Part shown: positions 6,224 through 6,479 of the stretch, one piece after another
Layout of the letters: every line of letters begins with the position of its first letter
How positions within the stretch are numbered: position 1 is the stretch's first letter
NCBI GenBank assembly: GCA_004525885.1
Contig: SPBV01000100.1
Span: forward strand, 1 to 6,479
DNA from: Nitrosomonadales bacterium
GTDB lineage: Bacteria; Pseudomonadota; Gammaproteobacteria; Burkholderiales; Nitrosomonadaceae
Reading direction: 5' to 3'
DNA length: 6,479 nt
Made by a program: the position numbers and the translations under genes
The notes under the pieces: generated by a model
What the model was told of the DNA's origin: nothing
Database searches by the model: none
What the model saw: only the letters and a program-made list of their open reading frames with translations

Positions 6224-6479
6224 TTAATTTTTATAACAACAATCATTTTCTACAGGAGATAAAGTTCTATTTGCACCCCGCATAATTTCACCACGCAATG
6301 AGTAGTTTGATAGAGCTGCGGTTATTTCAACATCTATGAAATGGCCGGTTATACCAAAATCGCCAGCAAAATTTACTATCCGGTTATTATCGGTACGTCC
6401 ACAAAGTTCGTTAGGGTTTTTTTTGGATACCCCTTCTACCAAGATATGTTGCGTTGTTCCTATCATGCGTTGACTAACA
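6224..6479 (-). CDS. miaB: tRNA-2-methylthio-N6-dimethylallyladenosine synthase MiaB, C-terminal end only
   Basis: MiaB is a radical-SAM methylthiotransferase that adds the methylthio group to i6A37 of tRNAs reading UNN codons. Only the last 85 codons are here, and the frame continues past the right edge. The visible part is the end of the enzyme: VSQRMIGTTQHILVEG opens the TRAM domain, followed by LCGRTDNNRIVNF and GHFIDVEITAALSNYSLRGE. This closely parallels the E. coli MiaB tail (LGTTQRILVEG, SGRTENNRVVNF, VDVEIT, SLRG). The tail after RGE is short and variable and ends CCYKN. The radical-SAM cysteines and the N-terminal cluster domain lie outside, so catalytic integrity cannot be judged. 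TRAM-bearing relatives such as RimO are an alternative, but the residues and the position next to ybeZ favour MiaB. Confidence 0.93.
   Translation of the reverse strand, partial: VSQRMIGTTQHILVEGVSKKNPNELCGRTDNNRIVNFAGDFGITGHFIDVEITAALSNYSLRGEIMRGANRTLSPVENDCCYKN

Overview
The window is a compact block of bacterial housekeeping genes. All of them lie on the minus strand, so transcription runs right to left. In that order they are the 3' end of miaB (cut by the right edge), ybeZ (PhoH-like ATPase), ybeY (endoribonuclease), ybeX/corC (CBS-CorC protein), lnt (apolipoprotein N-acyltransferase, broken by a frameshift in this sequence), glyQ (glycyl-tRNA synthetase alpha) and the first 432 codons of glyS (beta, cut by the left edge). 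I see no RNA gene, mobile element, CRISPR array or convincing plus-strand gene. This is an ordinary core-genome region, and I do not see an undescribed system in it.

The protein sequences and gene order suggest a Gram-negative proteobacterium, most likely a betaproteobacterium of moderate to low GC (roughly 40-45% by eye, not counted), perhaps near the Nitrosomonadales. Three observations support this. The miaB-ybeZ-ybeY-ybeX-lnt run is the familiar proteobacterial cluster. The two-subunit glycyl-tRNA synthetase directly after lnt is an arrangement I associate with betaproteobacteria. The YbeY, PhoH and GlyQ sequences also look betaproteobacterial. The lineage is inference only.

Layout: 6479-6224 miaB C-terminus (TRAM domain); 27-nt gap; 6196-5216 ybeZ (TTG start); 5232-4732 ybeY, overlapping ybeZ by 17 nt; a 130-nt AT-rich gap with a small hairpin, the only sizeable non-coding stretch; 4601-3768 ybeX; 3780-2231 lnt, overlapping ybeX by 13 nt; 44-nt gap; 2186-1314 glyQ; 15-nt gap; 1298-1 glyS. 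No stretch over 300 nt lacks a gene. I found no convincing promoter or intrinsic terminator, so the cluster reads as one long co-directional unit, possibly with internal initiation before ybeX.

The genes share themes of translation and envelope maintenance. MiaB modifies tRNA. YbeZ and YbeY act in rRNA maturation and ribosome quality control. GlyQS charges tRNA-Gly. Lnt completes lipoprotein acylation, and YbeX has been linked to both ion handling and ribosome metabolism. The one clear anomaly is lnt. Its membrane half and its catalytic half are both well preserved, but they sit in different reading frames. The join lies around 3012-3030, next to a tandem 5-bp repeat.
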